A DNA stretch of 52,437 nt from JAEZDP01 sp044508265 (lineage in GTDB: Bacteria; Acidobacteriota; Vicinamibacteria; Vicinamibacterales; Vicinamibacteraceae). The translations under genes and the position numbers were made by a program. Numbering within the stretch: position 1 is the stretch's first letter; each line of letters begins with the position of its first letter. Where the stretch lies: the NCBI GenBank assembly GCA_044508265.1, contig JBIQIB010000016.1:1-52437 (forward strand). The letters run 5' to 3'. This document shows positions 25,805 through 33,954 of this stretch, piece after piece. The notes beneath the pieces were generated by a model that was given only the letters and a program-made list of their open reading frames with translations, did no database searches and had not been told where the DNA came from.

Positions 25805-26266
25805 ATGGATCTGACGTCGATCGTCGCGATCATCTCCGTCTTCGGGTCGTTCAGCTTCCTCGCCTGGGTGATCACCGACGCCATCCGGCGGCGGCGTCAG
25901 CTCCAGGTGGCCGCCGATTTCCACAGCAAGCTGCTCGACAAGATGCAGTCGCCGCGCGAGCTCAGCGAGTTCCTCGACTCGCCGGGCGGGTCGAGGTTCA
26001 TCGACTCGGTGGCGATGGAGCGCAGCCATCCCGCATACAGGATCCTGCGCGCCGTCCAGGTTGGCGTCGTGCTCCTGGCCGCCGGAATCGGATGCCGGCT
26101 CATAGGGACACAGCAGCTGCTGCATCCCGAAGCAATCGAGGGCTTCACGGTGCTGGGCATCATGCTCATGAGCGTCGGCCTCGGCTACCTGTTCTCTGCA
26201 GGCCTTTCCTACGGCCTGTCGCGGTCGTTCGGGCTGTTCAACGAGTCGTCCCGAGAGGCGAGGTAG
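25805..26266 (+). CDS. Hypothetical membrane protein
   Basis: A 153-residue protein I do not recognise. It has an N-terminal span (about 4-24, IVAIISVFGSFSFLAWVITDAI), a basic RRRRQ stop, a soluble middle (about 28-80) that includes a helix with SKLLDKMQSPRELSEFL, and two further spans (about 88-108 and 117-140). ATG 25805 has AAAGGGG 9 nt upstream. It lies between the PDZ-SpoIIE phosphatase and the ECF sigma factor gene, all on the same strand. A role in envelope signalling is possible from position only. Confidence 0.7.
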   Translation: MDLTSIVAIISVFGSFSFLAWVITDAIRRRRQLQVAADFHSKLLDKMQSPRELSEFLDSPGGSRFIDSVAMERSHPAYRILRAVQVGVVLLAAGIGCRLIGTQQLLHPEAIEGFTVLGIMLMSVGLGYLFSAGLSYGLSRSFGLFNESSREAR

Positions 26267-26346
26267 GCAACACGGGCCGTCGTTGTCTCGAGCCCATGGA
26301 GCGTGTCACTGTGCAGGCGGGTCATGACGCCACGGCGGGAGCCGCG

Positions 26347-26859
26347 ATGACGGTGCGCGTCGGCCTGGCGCATGTCGACGAGGCCGAGTTCCGTCGGTTC
26401 TACGAGCAGACGGCCCGGCCGCTGCGCGCCTGGCTCCGCCGCGCCGCCGGAGCGGAGGACGTCGACGACGTGGCCCAGGAGACGTACATGCGGTTCCTCC
26501 GCGCGTCGATTCAGGATCTGCCGAAGGATGAACGGCGCGCGTACCTCTACCGGATTGCCATGAACCTCGTGCGCGACGGATGGCGAGCGGAGCGGCGGCG
26601 CGGAACGGCAGTCGCGGTGCAGGACGTCCACGCACCGGGGACGCCGCCGCCGGCCGACGCGCTCGACGTGCAGCGTGCGATGGGTCGGCTCCGGCTCAGG
26701 GAGCGGACGCTGCTGTGGCTGGCGTACGTGGAGCGTGCCACGCACCGGGAGATTGCGACGGCGCTCGACGTGAAGGAAGGTAGCGTACGGGTGATGCTGT
26801 CTCGCGCGCGACAGAAGCTGGCGGGCGCGTTGACGCAGGGAAGAGGAGGCCGATCGTGA
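26347..26859 (+). CDS. ECF-type RNA polymerase sigma factor
   Basis: Small sigma-70 family factor of 170 residues. Region 2 is FRRFYEQTARPLRAWLRRAA through DDVAQETYMRFLRA (about 14-53), and region 4 is MGRLRLRERTLLWLAYVERA, with the helix-turn-helix THREIATALDVKEGSVRVML (about 115-160). No other sigma regions are present. ATG 26347 has GGGAG 5 nt upstream; ATG 26296 in frame is the alternative start. Its stop overlaps the anti-sigma GTG (GTGA), so the pair is translationally coupled. It directs RNA polymerase to stress promoters when released by the anti-sigma. Targets unknown; self-control is usual for the family. Confidence 0.9.
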   Translation: MTVRVGLAHVDEAEFRRFYEQTARPLRAWLRRAAGAEDVDDVAQETYMRFLRASIQDLPKDERRAYLYRIAMNLVRDGWRAERRRGTAVAVQDVHAPGTPPPADALDVQRAMGRLRLRERTLLWLAYVERATHREIATALDVKEGSVRVMLSRARQKLAGALTQGRGGRS

Positions 26860-27341
26860 GCCGCGACGCATGTCCCCGTCAGGACGACGTGGCGATGGCC
26901 GTCGGGAGCCATGGGTTGACCGACGAGCTGAAGGCGCATGTGAGCAGCTGCGCGACGTGCCGCGAGGTTGAGCTCGTCACGTCTTCGTTGATGACCGCAC
27001 TGGATGAGGAAGCGCTCGAGCCGCTTCCGGACGCCGGGCGGCTGTGGTGGCGCGCGCAGATCGAGGCCCGGCAGGAGGCACGCCGGCGGTCGATGCGGCC
27101 GCTCGACGCCACAGAATGGATCGAGCCGTTCGTCGCCGTCGTCGTGGCCGTGCTGCTGCTGCAGTTCAGCGGCGACCGCGTCGTCGGCGTGCTCGCCCGG
27201 CTCCTGCCCGGCGACACGACGAGCGCGGCCGTACAACTGGCCCTGCCGGCCCCTGTGCTGACGGCCCTGGTGGCTGGCGTGCTGCTCACCGGCGTCATGC
27301 TGCTCGTCGGGCTCGGCGCAATATTCGCGCGCGACCGATGA
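26856..27341 (+). CDS. Zinc-finger anti-sigma factor, membrane-bound
   Basis: Putative anti-sigma factor of 161 residues. The ZAS motif is HVSSCATCREV (H-X3-C-X2-C) near residues 29-36, and the N-terminal cytosolic half would hold the sigma factor. Two hydrophobic spans follow at about residues 90-108 and 130-156 (VLTALVAGVLLTGVMLLVGL), so the protein is anchored in the inner membrane. GTG start at 26856 lies 6 nt after a strong AGGAGG. It overlaps the sigma gene upstream (GTGA) and the S15 hydrolase downstream (ATGA). Identification rests on motif and gene order; no name is certain. Confidence 0.82.
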   Translation: MSRDACPRQDDVAMAVGSHGLTDELKAHVSSCATCREVELVTSSLMTALDEEALEPLPDAGRLWWRAQIEARQEARRRSMRPLDATEWIEPFVAVVVAVLLLQFSGDRVVGVLARLLPGDTTSAAVQLALPAPVLTALVAGVLLTGVMLLVGLGAIFARDR

Positions 27342-29236
27342 GCAATGCACGGCCGCTCTGGCGGCTCGCCTTCACTGCCTGGCTCGGCTGCTGCGCCGCT
27401 GCGCTCTCGTGCGCCGACGTCGGGCTCTCCGGCGCGGGAGCTGGCGGGCATGGCTCCACCGCCGCGGCCGGCGCACAGGGCGGACTGCGAACGCGCTACG
27501 CCAAGCAGGAGCTCGCCGTGCCTATGCGCGACGGCGTCAGGCTGCACACGACCGTGTATGCCCCACGGACGTGCGTCGAGGGCGGCGCGCCGATCATGCT
27601 CACACGCACGCCGTACGGCGTCGGGCCATACGGTCCGGAGGCGTACCGCCCGAGGCTTGGGCCCTCGGATCGGTTCGAGCAGGCGGGTTTCATCTTCGTC
27701 TACCAGGACGTTCGAGGACGCTTCCGCTCCGAAGGCATCTGGGAAGAAGTGCGGCCGCACGTCCCCGCCGCGCAGCTGAAGCCCGGCGAGACGACAGAGT
27801 CGTCAGACGCCTACGACACCATCGAGTGGCTGCTGCAGCATGTGCCGTGTCACAACGGACGCGTCGGCATGTGGGGTATCTCCTATCCTGGCTTCTACAC
27901 CTCGAGCGCCATGATCGAGGCGCATCCCGCGCTCCGAGCCGTCTCGCCCCAGGGACCGGTAACCGACTACTTCCTGAACGACGACTCGTTCCACAACGGC
28001 GCGTTCCTGCTGGCCCACAACTTCAGCTTCTACGTAGACTTCTTCCCCCGCGGGCCTGCGCCCGACGTGCGGCCGTCCAGCCGCCGGACGTTCGACTTCG
28101 GGACCAACGACCACTACCGGTTCTACCTCGGGCTCGGATCGCTCGCCGAAGCGTCGCGCAGGTACGGACTCGACGCGAACCCGTACTGGATGGCCAACCT
28201 CCGGCACACGACGCTCGACGAGTTCTGGAAGGCGCGAGGCATCTGGCGTCATTTCAGCGACGTGAAGCCGGCGGTGCTGACGGTGGGCGGCTGGTACGAC
28301 GCCGAGAACCTGAACGGCGCGCTGCGGACGCACGCGGCGTTGCGCGCCTCCAGCCCTGCGACCGAGGCACGGCTCGTGATGGGTCCGTGGACACACGGCG
28401 GGTGGGCCAGCGGAAGCGGCGACCGGGTCGGCGACCTGTCGTTCGGGTCGGCCACGGCGACGCGGTATCGCGAGGAGATCGAGTTCCCGTTCTTCGCCGC
28501 TCACCTCACCGGTGCCTCACCAGACGACGTGCCCGTCGTGGCGGTCTTCGATACCGGGAGTCACGTGTGGCACGACCTGCAGCAATGGCCGGTGCCGGAC
28601 ACGCGCGACGTGGTCTTCCATCTCGGGCCGCGCGGCACGCTCACGACCTCGCCACCGGCGGTGCGCGGCCACGACACCTACGTCAGCAATCCGTCCGCAC
28701 CGGTGCCGCTCGTCGAAGGACCGGCGGAGGGCATGCCCGGAGACTACATGGCGAGGGATCAGCGTCCTGCCGCGGCGCGTGACGACGTGCGGGTGTACGT
28801 GTCGGAGCCGCTCGCCGACGACCTCACGGTGCTCGGCGCCGTGCGCGTGGACCTCCAGGTGGCGACGAGCGGCACCGACAGCGACTTCGTCGTGAAGCTG
28901 ATCGACGTCCACCCGGACGAGCGCCGGTCGCTGCAGCAGCTCGTGCGCGGCGAGCCCTTCCGAGGCAAGTTCCGCGAGAGCCTCGAACGCCCGGTGCCGT
29001 TCGAGCCGGGCACGCCCACACGGATCACGTTCACGCTGGGCGAGGTCGCCCATACGTTCCGACGCGGCCATCGCGTGATGCTGCACGTACAGGGCTCGTG
29101 GTTCCCGCTGATCGATCTGAACCCGCAGACCTTCACGCACATCCCCGACGCCGCGCCGGAGCAGTTCGTCGAGGCGACGCACACGGTCTTCTACGGCGGC
29201 CCCGCGCCGTCGGCGATCACTCTCCCCGCAAGGTAG
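27338..29236 (+). CDS. CocE/NonD S15 family hydrolase, secreted
   Basis: Serine hydrolase of 632 residues related to cocaine esterase and X-Pro dipeptidyl peptidase. A signal peptide or lipoprotein-like leader covers about residues 1-27 (WLGCCAAALSC). Catalytic motifs: MLTRTPYGVG and FIFVYQDVRGRFRSEG, nucleophile in GMWGISYPGF, acid in VGGWYDAEN, and His in GPWTHGGW. The C-terminal jelly-roll region (VRVDLQVATSGTDSDFVVKL) is the X-Pro C-terminal domain. ATG 27338 overlaps the anti-sigma stop in ATGA, so it is the third gene of the sigma operon. The stop TAG lies within the repeated palindrome at 29233-29257. Confidence 0.9.
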   Translation: MSNARPLWRLAFTAWLGCCAAALSCADVGLSGAGAGGHGSTAAAGAQGGLRTRYAKQELAVPMRDGVRLHTTVYAPRTCVEGGAPIMLTRTPYGVGPYGPEAYRPRLGPSDRFEQAGFIFVYQDVRGRFRSEGIWEEVRPHVPAAQLKPGETTESSDAYDTIEWLLQHVPCHNGRVGMWGISYPGFYTSSAMIEAHPALRAVSPQGPVTDYFLNDDSFHNGAFLLAHNFSFYVDFFPRGPAPDVRPSSRRTFDFGTNDHYRFYLGLGSLAEASRRYGLDANPYWMANLRHTTLDEFWKARGIWRHFSDVKPAVLTVGGWYDAENLNGALRTHAALRASSPATEARLVMGPWTHGGWASGSGDRVGDLSFGSATATRYREEIEFPFFAAHLTGASPDDVPVVAVFDTGSHVWHDLQQWPVPDTRDVVFHLGPRGTLTTSPPAVRGHDTYVSNPSAPVPLVEGPAEGMPGDYMARDQRPAAARDDVRVYVSEPLADDLTVLGAVRVDLQVATSGTDSDFVVKLIDVHPDERRSLQQLVRGEPFRGKFRESLERPVPFEPGTPTRITFTLGEVAHTFRRGHRVMLHVQGSWFPLIDLNPQTFTHIPDAAPEQFVEATHTVFYGGPAPSAITLPAR

Positions 29237-29257
29237 GGACGGCTCTCCGAGCCGTCC
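29233..29257. repeat. Dispersed palindrome, copy A
   Basis: GTAG, then GGACGGCTC (29237-29245), TCC loop, GAGCCGTCC (29249-29257). The TAG at 29234-29236 is the stop of the S15 hydrolase. Confidence 0.8.
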
Positions 29258-29324
29258 TTGCGCCATCCTCTGAACTGTTTCCTGATCGCTGTGGAGCGTG
29301 GCCGTTTTGACGGCTCGGGGAGCA

Positions 29325-29349
29325 GGACGGCTCGGGGAGCCGTCCCTAC
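29325..29349. repeat. Dispersed palindrome, copy B
   Basis: GGACGGCTC (29325-29333), GGG loop, GAGCCGTCC (29337-29345), then CTAC. On the minus strand the TAG is the stop of the M20 dipeptidase. An additional half copy (ACGGCTCGGGGAGC) lies just before it. Confidence 0.8.
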
Positions 29350-30719
29350 CGAGTTTGCTGGCCGAATTCGTCGTACAGGTAGGCCGAGGCAAGCACGCCG
29401 TGGTGGAAGTTCGAGAGATCCAGCCACTCGTTGGGTGCGTGCGCGTTCTCGCCGGGCAGGCCGATGCCGAACAGGACGCTCGGCAAGCCCAGCGTCTCCT
29501 GGAAGGTTGAAACGACGGGAATGGAGCCGCCTTCACGCACGAAGACCGGCTGCCGGCCGAACCCCTTCTCGATGGCGCGCCCCGCCGCCTGCACCCACAC
29601 GTTGTCGAGCCCCGTCGTCCACGGACGGCCGCCGTGCATGTGCGTCACCTTCACCTCGACGGTCTTCGGCGTGACCTTTCTGACGTAGGCCTCGAACAGC
29701 TTGCCGATGGTCTCGGGGTCCTGGTTCGGCACGAGCCGCATGCTGACCTTCGCCATGGCGACGGCCGGAATCACCGTCTTGGCGCCTTCGCCGGTGAAGC
29801 CGGAGAGCAGCCCGTTCACCTCGAAGGTCGGCCGCGCCCACTTGCGCTCGAGCGTCGTGTAGCCCGACTCGCCGAAAGGCTTCGGCACGCCGATCTCCTT
29901 CGCCCAGCGCTTCTCGTTGAACGGCAGCCTGGCAAACTCCGCCTTCTCCTCCGGCGTCAGCTCCACGACGGCATCGTAGAAGCCTGGGATCTTGATGCGG
30001 CCGCTCCTGTCCTTCATCTGGGCGAGCACCTGGGCCAGCACGATCGCCGGGTTGGCGACGGCGCCGCCATACGACCCGGAGTGGAGGTCGGTGCTGCTGC
30101 CCCGCATGTCGATCTGGAAGTACGCCAGGCCGCGCAGCCCGTAGCAGATCGACGGCACGTCACGGTCGAACATGGGCGAGTCGGAGATCACCACGACGTC
30201 GGCCGCGAGCATGTCGCGATTCGCGGCGATGAACGTGTCGAGGTTGGCGCTGCCGACCTCCTCCTCGCCCTCGAGCAGCACCTTCACGTTCACCGGCAGG
30301 GTTCCGCCGGCGGAGAGATGCGCCTCGATCGCCTTGAAGTGCATGAAGATCTGGCCCTTGTCGTCGGCCGCGCCGCGTGCGTAGATGGCGCCCTCGCGGA
30401 CGGACGGCTCGAAGGGTGGCGTCTCCCAGAGGTCGAGCGGGTCGACGGGCTGCACGTCGTAGTGCCCGTAAAAGAGCAGCGTCGGCCTGCCCGGTGCACC
30501 GAGCCACTCGCCGTACACGACGGGGTGGCCGGGTGTCTCGTGCAGCGCCACGTTCTGCAGGCCTATGGTCCGCATCTCGTCCGCGCACCACTCGGCGCAG
30601 CGGCGGACGTCGGCCGCATGCTCCGGCAGCGCGCTGATGCTGGGAATGGCGAGGAAGTCGCGAAGCCGTTCGACGTAGTCGTCGCGACGGCTGTTGATGT
30701 GATCGAGTACGGTGTTCAT
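29346..30719 (-). CDS. M20 family dipeptidase
   Basis: Zinc dipeptidase or exopeptidase of 457 residues, M20 (carnosinase/CNDP-type) family, cytoplasmic. Metal ligands in order: His in FYGHYDVQP, bridging Asp in AADDKGQIF, the catalytic pair in LLEGEEEVGS, Asp in ISDSPMF, and the late His in NFHHGVLA. The dimerisation region lies at about 200-320. Start ATG 30719 follows AAGGA by 4 nt. It lies 52 bp after the rhodanese gene on the same strand and probably shares its transcript. Family members release amino acids from dipeptides; the exact specificity is unknown. The TAG stop lies in palindrome copy B. Confidence 0.92.
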   Translation of the reverse strand: MNTVLDHINSRRDDYVERLRDFLAIPSISALPEHAADVRRCAEWCADEMRTIGLQNVALHETPGHPVVYGEWLGAPGRPTLLFYGHYDVQPVDPLDLWETPPFEPSVREGAIYARGAADDKGQIFMHFKAIEAHLSAGGTLPVNVKVLLEGEEEVGSANLDTFIAANRDMLAADVVVISDSPMFDRDVPSICYGLRGLAYFQIDMRGSSTDLHSGSYGGAVANPAIVLAQVLAQMKDRSGRIKIPGFYDAVVELTPEEKAEFARLPFNEKRWAKEIGVPKPFGESGYTTLERKWARPTFEVNGLLSGFTGEGAKTVIPAVAMAKVSMRLVPNQDPETIGKLFEAYVRKVTPKTVEVKVTHMHGGRPWTTGLDNVWVQAAGRAIEKGFGRQPVFVREGGSIPVVSTFQETLGLPSVLFGIGLPGENAHAPNEWLDLSNFHHGVLASAYLYDEFGQQTR

Positions 30720-30771
30720 GTGTTCCTTCCGGCCGCGCGGCACGCGCGCAGCCTCGAGCAGGGCCGGCGCG

Positions 30772-31638
30772 TCAGCCCCGGGCCGGCGACGAATCCCGGG
30801 GCGCGGCGGGCGTCTCGACGGGAAGGTCGAGCCTGTCGCCCCACTCCTTCCACGAGCCGAGGTAGGTCCGCACCCGCGGGTAGCCGAGCAGGCGCAGCGC
30901 GAGGTAGCTGTGTGCCGCGCGATAGCCGCCCTGGCAATAGGTAAGCACTTCCTTGTCCGGCGTGACGCCGGCTGCCTCGTACATCGCGCGCAGTTCCGAA
31001 GCGGGCTTGAACGCGCCGTCGGCGGCGAGGTTGTCGGTCCACTCGACGTGCACGGCGCCAGGCACGCACCCGCCGCGGGCGGCACGTACCGTCGTCCCCA
31101 GGTATTCGCCCGCCGACCGCGTGTCGAGCACCACGGCGTCGTCGGCGCCCAGTCGATCGGCGACGTCGCGCCAGGTGGCGAGGCGGTCGTCGACGCGCGT
31201 GCCCGTCCATGTCGACGGCGCGGCCGGCGTCGCCGACGTGGACACCGGGTGGCCGCCGGCAGACCAGGCGCCGAAGCCGCCGTCGAGCAACTGCGTGTGC
31301 TCGTGTCCGAAGTACTCGAGCGCCCAGAAGACCCGTGCCGCACGCATCCCGGAGCGCTCGTCGTACACGACGACCGGCCGGGACGCGCTCACGCCGCGCG
31401 AGGCCAGCAGGTGCTCGAGCACCCAGGCGAAGGCGCGCAGGGGCGCAGGATCCGTGTCGATCAGGCTCACCCCGAACAGGTCGAGGTGAACGGCGCCGGG
31501 AATGTGACCGGCGGCAAAGGCGTCCGGGGGCCGCAGGTCGATCACGAGGGGAGGCGCGTCGCCGGCCAGGCGCCCGGCGAGCCCGGCGGGGCTCTCGAGC
31601 AGGTGCGGGTTGACGTAGCCTTTCGGGTTGTCCGCCAT
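30772..31638 (-). CDS. Two-domain rhodanese-like sulfurtransferase
   Basis: Thiosulfate or 3-mercaptopyruvate sulfurtransferase of 288 residues. Both halves have the rhodanese fold: the first (LVIDLRPPDAFAAGHIPGAV, about 31-150) lacks the cysteine, and the second has VVLDTRSAGEYLG and the active loop CQGGYRAAHS, with Cys near residue 235. Such proteins move sulfane sulfur in cysteine or cyanide metabolism. ATG 31638 lies 8 nt after TACAAT (31647-31652), so a leaderless mRNA is likely. It diverges from the winged-helix regulator at 31717, so the regulator might control it. Confidence 0.92.
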   Translation of the reverse strand: MADNPKGYVNPHLLESPAGLAGRLAGDAPPLVIDLRPPDAFAAGHIPGAVHLDLFGVSLIDTDPAPLRAFAWVLEHLLASRGVSASRPVVVYDERSGMRAARVFWALEYFGHEHTQLLDGGFGAWSAGGHPVSTSATPAAPSTWTGTRVDDRLATWRDVADRLGADDAVVLDTRSAGEYLGTTVRAARGGCVPGAVHVEWTDNLAADGAFKPASELRAMYEAAGVTPDKEVLTYCQGGYRAAHSYLALRLLGYPRVRTYLGSWKEWGDRLDLPVETPAAPRDSSPARG

Positions 31639-31646
31639 CACCCGCC

Positions 31647-31652
31647 ATTGTA
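31647..31652 (-). promoter_or_regulatory. -10-like TACAAT of rhodanese gene
   Basis: TACAAT on the minus strand, 8 nt, then ATG 31638. No clear -35 box. Confidence 0.5.
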
Positions 31653-31674
31653 CGAGCGGACGGCTGAGCGTACC

Positions 31675-31718
31675 ATGCAGGCTACGCACGCTGCGCACCA
31701 GTCGGAGGTAGCCTGCAT
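31675..31718 (+). promoter_or_regulatory. 11-bp perfect inverted repeat over the RBS of the winged-helix gene
   Basis: ATGCAGGCTAC (31675-31685) is the exact reverse complement of GTAGCCTGCAT (31708-31718), with a 22-nt gap. The right arm covers the last G of the GGAGG ribosome site and the first two bases of the ATG. It could be a repressor operator between the divergent genes, or an RNA hairpin blocking translation if transcription begins upstream of 31675. Confidence 0.65.
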
Positions 31719-32196
31719 GACCGAACGCGTCCGAGGCCACGACGAGTTGCCCATCGGCCGGCTCCGAGGGTGGCGTCCGCGCATCCGTCCGGGTGACTCC
31801 CACGACGACCCGGCCTCTCCCCTGAACCTCGACAAGCTCATTCACGAGCGCCTGCGGCTGGGCATCGTGAGCGCGCTCGCCGTCCACGAGAAGCTGTCGT
31901 TCAACGACCTGAAGGCGCTCCTCCGCACGACCGACGGCAACCTGAGCGTCCACGCGCGGAAGCTGGAGGACGCAGGCTACCTGCAGTGCACGAAGTCGTT
32001 CGAAGGCCGGATGCCGCGCAGCGAGTACTCGCTGACGCGCGCAGGCAGGGTGGCGCTCGACAAGTACCTGGGCCACATGGAGGCCATCATCAGGTCGGCG
32101 CGCGGTACGGCTGCCGCCCCCGCCGCCGTATCGGCCGACGGCGCGGAATCCCCCGCCACGCCGGCCGACGGCGCGGCTACAGCACCACGTTCGTGA
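31717..32196 (+). CDS. Winged-helix transcriptional regulator
   Basis: DNA-binding protein of 159 residues. Residues about 52-125 form a winged helix: LDKLIHERLRLGIVSALA, then LSFNDLKALLRTTDGNLSVH as the recognition helices and EGRMPRSEYSLTRAGRVAL as the wing, as in HTH_34/MarR-like proteins (PF13601 type). The C-terminal 30 residues are Ala/Pro-rich, and the final part overlaps the FAH gene by 20 bp on the other strand. ATG 31717 has GGAGG 8 nt upstream; ATG 31675 in frame is less likely. Divergent from the rhodanese operon. The target is unknown; control of itself through the 31675-31718 repeat is a reasonable inference. Confidence 0.82.
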   Translation: MTERVRGHDELPIGRLRGWRPRIRPGDSHDDPASPLNLDKLIHERLRLGIVSALAVHEKLSFNDLKALLRTTDGNLSVHARKLEDAGYLQCTKSFEGRMPRSEYSLTRAGRVALDKYLGHMEAIIRSARGTAAAPAAVSADGAESPATPADGAATAPRS

Positions 32197-33034
32197 GCGT
32201 GCCGATGGGGTCGATGGTGATCCGCACCTCGTCGCCCGAGGCCAGCGAGAAGTCGTCGGGCGGCACGATGCCGGTGCCGGTGAACAGGTAGCACCCCGTC
32301 GGAAACGACAGCTCGCGCCTCAGGTAGCTCACCAGATCCTCGAAGGTGCGCTTGATCATGCCCACCGACGTGTCGCCGTCGAAGACCACGTGTCCGCCGC
32401 GGGTGATCTCGAGCCGGATCACCGTGGACGGTGCGGGCGGCGACGGCGCCACCCACAGTGCCGGCCCTATCGCGCAACTCCCCTCGTACACCTTCGCCTG
32501 CGGGAGGTACAGCGGGTTCTCGCCCTCGATGTCGCGCGCGCTGACGTCGTTGCCGACGGTGTACCCGATGACGTGGCCCGACACGTTCACCGCGAGGACG
32601 AGCTCCGGTTCGGGCACCGACCATTGCGAGTCGCGCCTGACCCGGATCGGCGCGCCGGGGCCGACCACCCGGTGCGGCAGCGCCTTGAAGAACAGCTCGG
32701 GACGGTCCGCGTCGTACACGCGGTCGTAGAAGGACGAGCCGCCGGCCTCGCGTGCTTCGTCCATCCGCGCGTCACGTGAGCGGTAGTACGTGACGCCAGC
32801 GGCCCACACCTCCTGGCTGCCGATCGGAGCGAGCAGCGAGACGGGATCGGCCGGTTCGAACGCCGGCGCTTCGTCCACGAGGCGAACGATCGTCGTGTAG
32901 GGCGAGGCGTCGTTCACCAGCGTGTCCCAGGCGTGTCCCTCGAGCAGCGCCGATCGCTCGCCGAGGCGGGCGACGGGGCCATGGGGCGTCATGAACAGGA
33001 GCAGGGGCGTGTCGACCGTCATTGCGTCTGTCAC
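32177..33034 (-). CDS. Fumarylacetoacetate hydrolase family protein
   Basis: Metal-dependent hydrolase or decarboxylase of 285 residues in the FAH family, which acts on oxo-acids of aromatic or sugar catabolism. Motifs: VWAAGVTYYRSRDAR, an EPELVLAVNVSGHVIGYTVG block with the Glu-X-Glu metal ligands, NDVSARDIEGENPLYLPQAK (family signature), then YLFTGTGIVPPDDFSLASGDEVRI. Start is uncertain between GTG 33034 and ATG 33022; neither has a clear Shine-Dalgarno. The MBL gene lies 3 bp upstream, indicating one transcript. Substrate not set by sequence. Confidence 0.88.
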   Translation of the reverse strand: MTDAMTVDTPLLLFMTPHGPVARLGERSALLEGHAWDTLVNDASPYTTIVRLVDEAPAFEPADPVSLLAPIGSQEVWAAGVTYYRSRDARMDEAREAGGSSFYDRVYDADRPELFFKALPHRVVGPGAPIRVRRDSQWSVPEPELVLAVNVSGHVIGYTVGNDVSARDIEGENPLYLPQAKVYEGSCAIGPALWVAPSPPAPSTVIRLEITRGGHVVFDGDTSVGMIKRTFEDLVSYLRRELSFPTGCYLFTGTGIVPPDDFSLASGDEVRITIDPIGTLTNVVL

Positions 33035-33037
33035 CAG

Positions 33038-33844
33038 TCAGCGCGCGGCGAGGGCCCACGAGGTGCCCGTCCGCGCGACGATGCCGTCCTCGCAGAGCTT
33101 CGTGAGATGCGCGGCGACGTTCTCGCGCGCGGCTCTGCGCAGTTCCGGTGCGATGTCAGCATACAGCCGCGCGACGATGGCGTCCTCGCCCGCGGGTCCG
33201 TCGGCGAGGGCGTCGATCACCTGCCGCTCGCGCTGCAGGCGGTGCGCGATGTAGCCGCGCAGCAGCGACGCGGGCTGGAGGACGTCAGGCCCGTGCGCGG
33301 GATGGAGTCGGCGCGGCGCGAGCTCCAGCACCTTCCTGAGCGACTGCAGATACGTGCGCATGTGCCCGCCGTCGGACGCGGGAACGGTGACGGAGCTGCC
33401 GTTGATGACCAGATCGCCCGTGAACATCGCGCTCTCGGCGACCGAGAGGAAACAAAGGTGGTCGGGCGCGTGGCCCGGCGTGTCGATTGCCCACAGCCGC
33501 GCGTCGCCTGCCGCGATCATCGGCTCGCCTTCAATCGCCTCCCACGTCACGCCCGTCGTCGCGTCACGCGCCGGCCAGGGCCTCTTGGCACACCGCACGC
33601 CGGGCCAGCGCGCCTTGATGGCGGTTGCACCCGCGACGTGATCGGGATGCGCGTGCGTGGCGATCAGCTGTTGCAGCGGGCCGTCGCCCGCCTGCGCCAG
33701 CGCGGCCTCCACCTGCGCGACGAACGCCGGCTGCGCGCTCGGCGCGTCGATGAGCGTCGGCACGGCACCGTGGATGAGGAAGGCGTTGACGGCGCCGCCG
33801 GTGGACGGCACGTCCGAGGCGACGGTCAGACGGGAGACACGCAT
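33038..33844 (-). CDS. MBL-fold hydrolase with winged-helix tail (LACTB2-like)
   Basis: Metallo-beta-lactamase-fold hydrolase of 268 residues. Zinc motif THAHPDHVAGA near residue 65 (HXHXDH), further ligands in DTPGHAPDHLCFL and FTGDLVINGSS, and final His in LHPAHGPDVL. Residues about 200-268 make a helical tail (VAAHLTKLCEDGIVARTGTSW) like the LACTB2 branch. ATG 33844 comes 7 nt after GACAAT (33852-33857); an ATG at 33853 would overlap the -10 box. Upstream partner of the FAH gene. Could be a glyoxalase II-like thioesterase or an RNase-like enzyme; not decidable. Confidence 0.88.
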   Translation of the reverse strand: MRVSRLTVASDVPSTGGAVNAFLIHGAVPTLIDAPSAQPAFVAQVEAALAQAGDGPLQQLIATHAHPDHVAGATAIKARWPGVRCAKRPWPARDATTGVTWEAIEGEPMIAAGDARLWAIDTPGHAPDHLCFLSVAESAMFTGDLVINGSSVTVPASDGGHMRTYLQSLRKVLELAPRRLHPAHGPDVLQPASLLRGYIAHRLQRERQVIDALADGPAGEDAIVARLYADIAPELRRAARENVAAHLTKLCEDGIVARTGTSWALAAR

Positions 33845-33851
33845 GGCCACC

Positions 33852-33857
33852 ATTGTC
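33852..33857 (-). promoter_or_regulatory. -10-like GACAAT of MBL gene
   Basis: GACAAT on the minus strand, 7 nt, then ATG 33844; predicted start of transcription falls on the start codon. Confidence 0.45.
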
Positions 33858-33930
33858 GCCGAGCCGCCAGCGACCAGCGCGAAGGGTCAGGGACGAAGCA
33901 AGGAAGCGTGAGGAGGGCCTGAAACAGCAA

Positions 33931-33950
33931 AGGACGGCTCGAGCCGTCCT
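33931..33950 (-). terminator. Perfect 20-bp palindrome (copy C), likely terminator of the ncRNA
   Basis: AGGACGGCTC followed by its exact reverse complement GAGCCGTCCT. On the minus strand it is followed by a T-rich stretch (TTTGCTGTTT), so it can act as a Rho-independent terminator about 15 nt after the closing stem of the RNA. It is also a copy of the dispersed palindrome. Confidence 0.55.
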
Positions 33951-33954
33951 GGGT

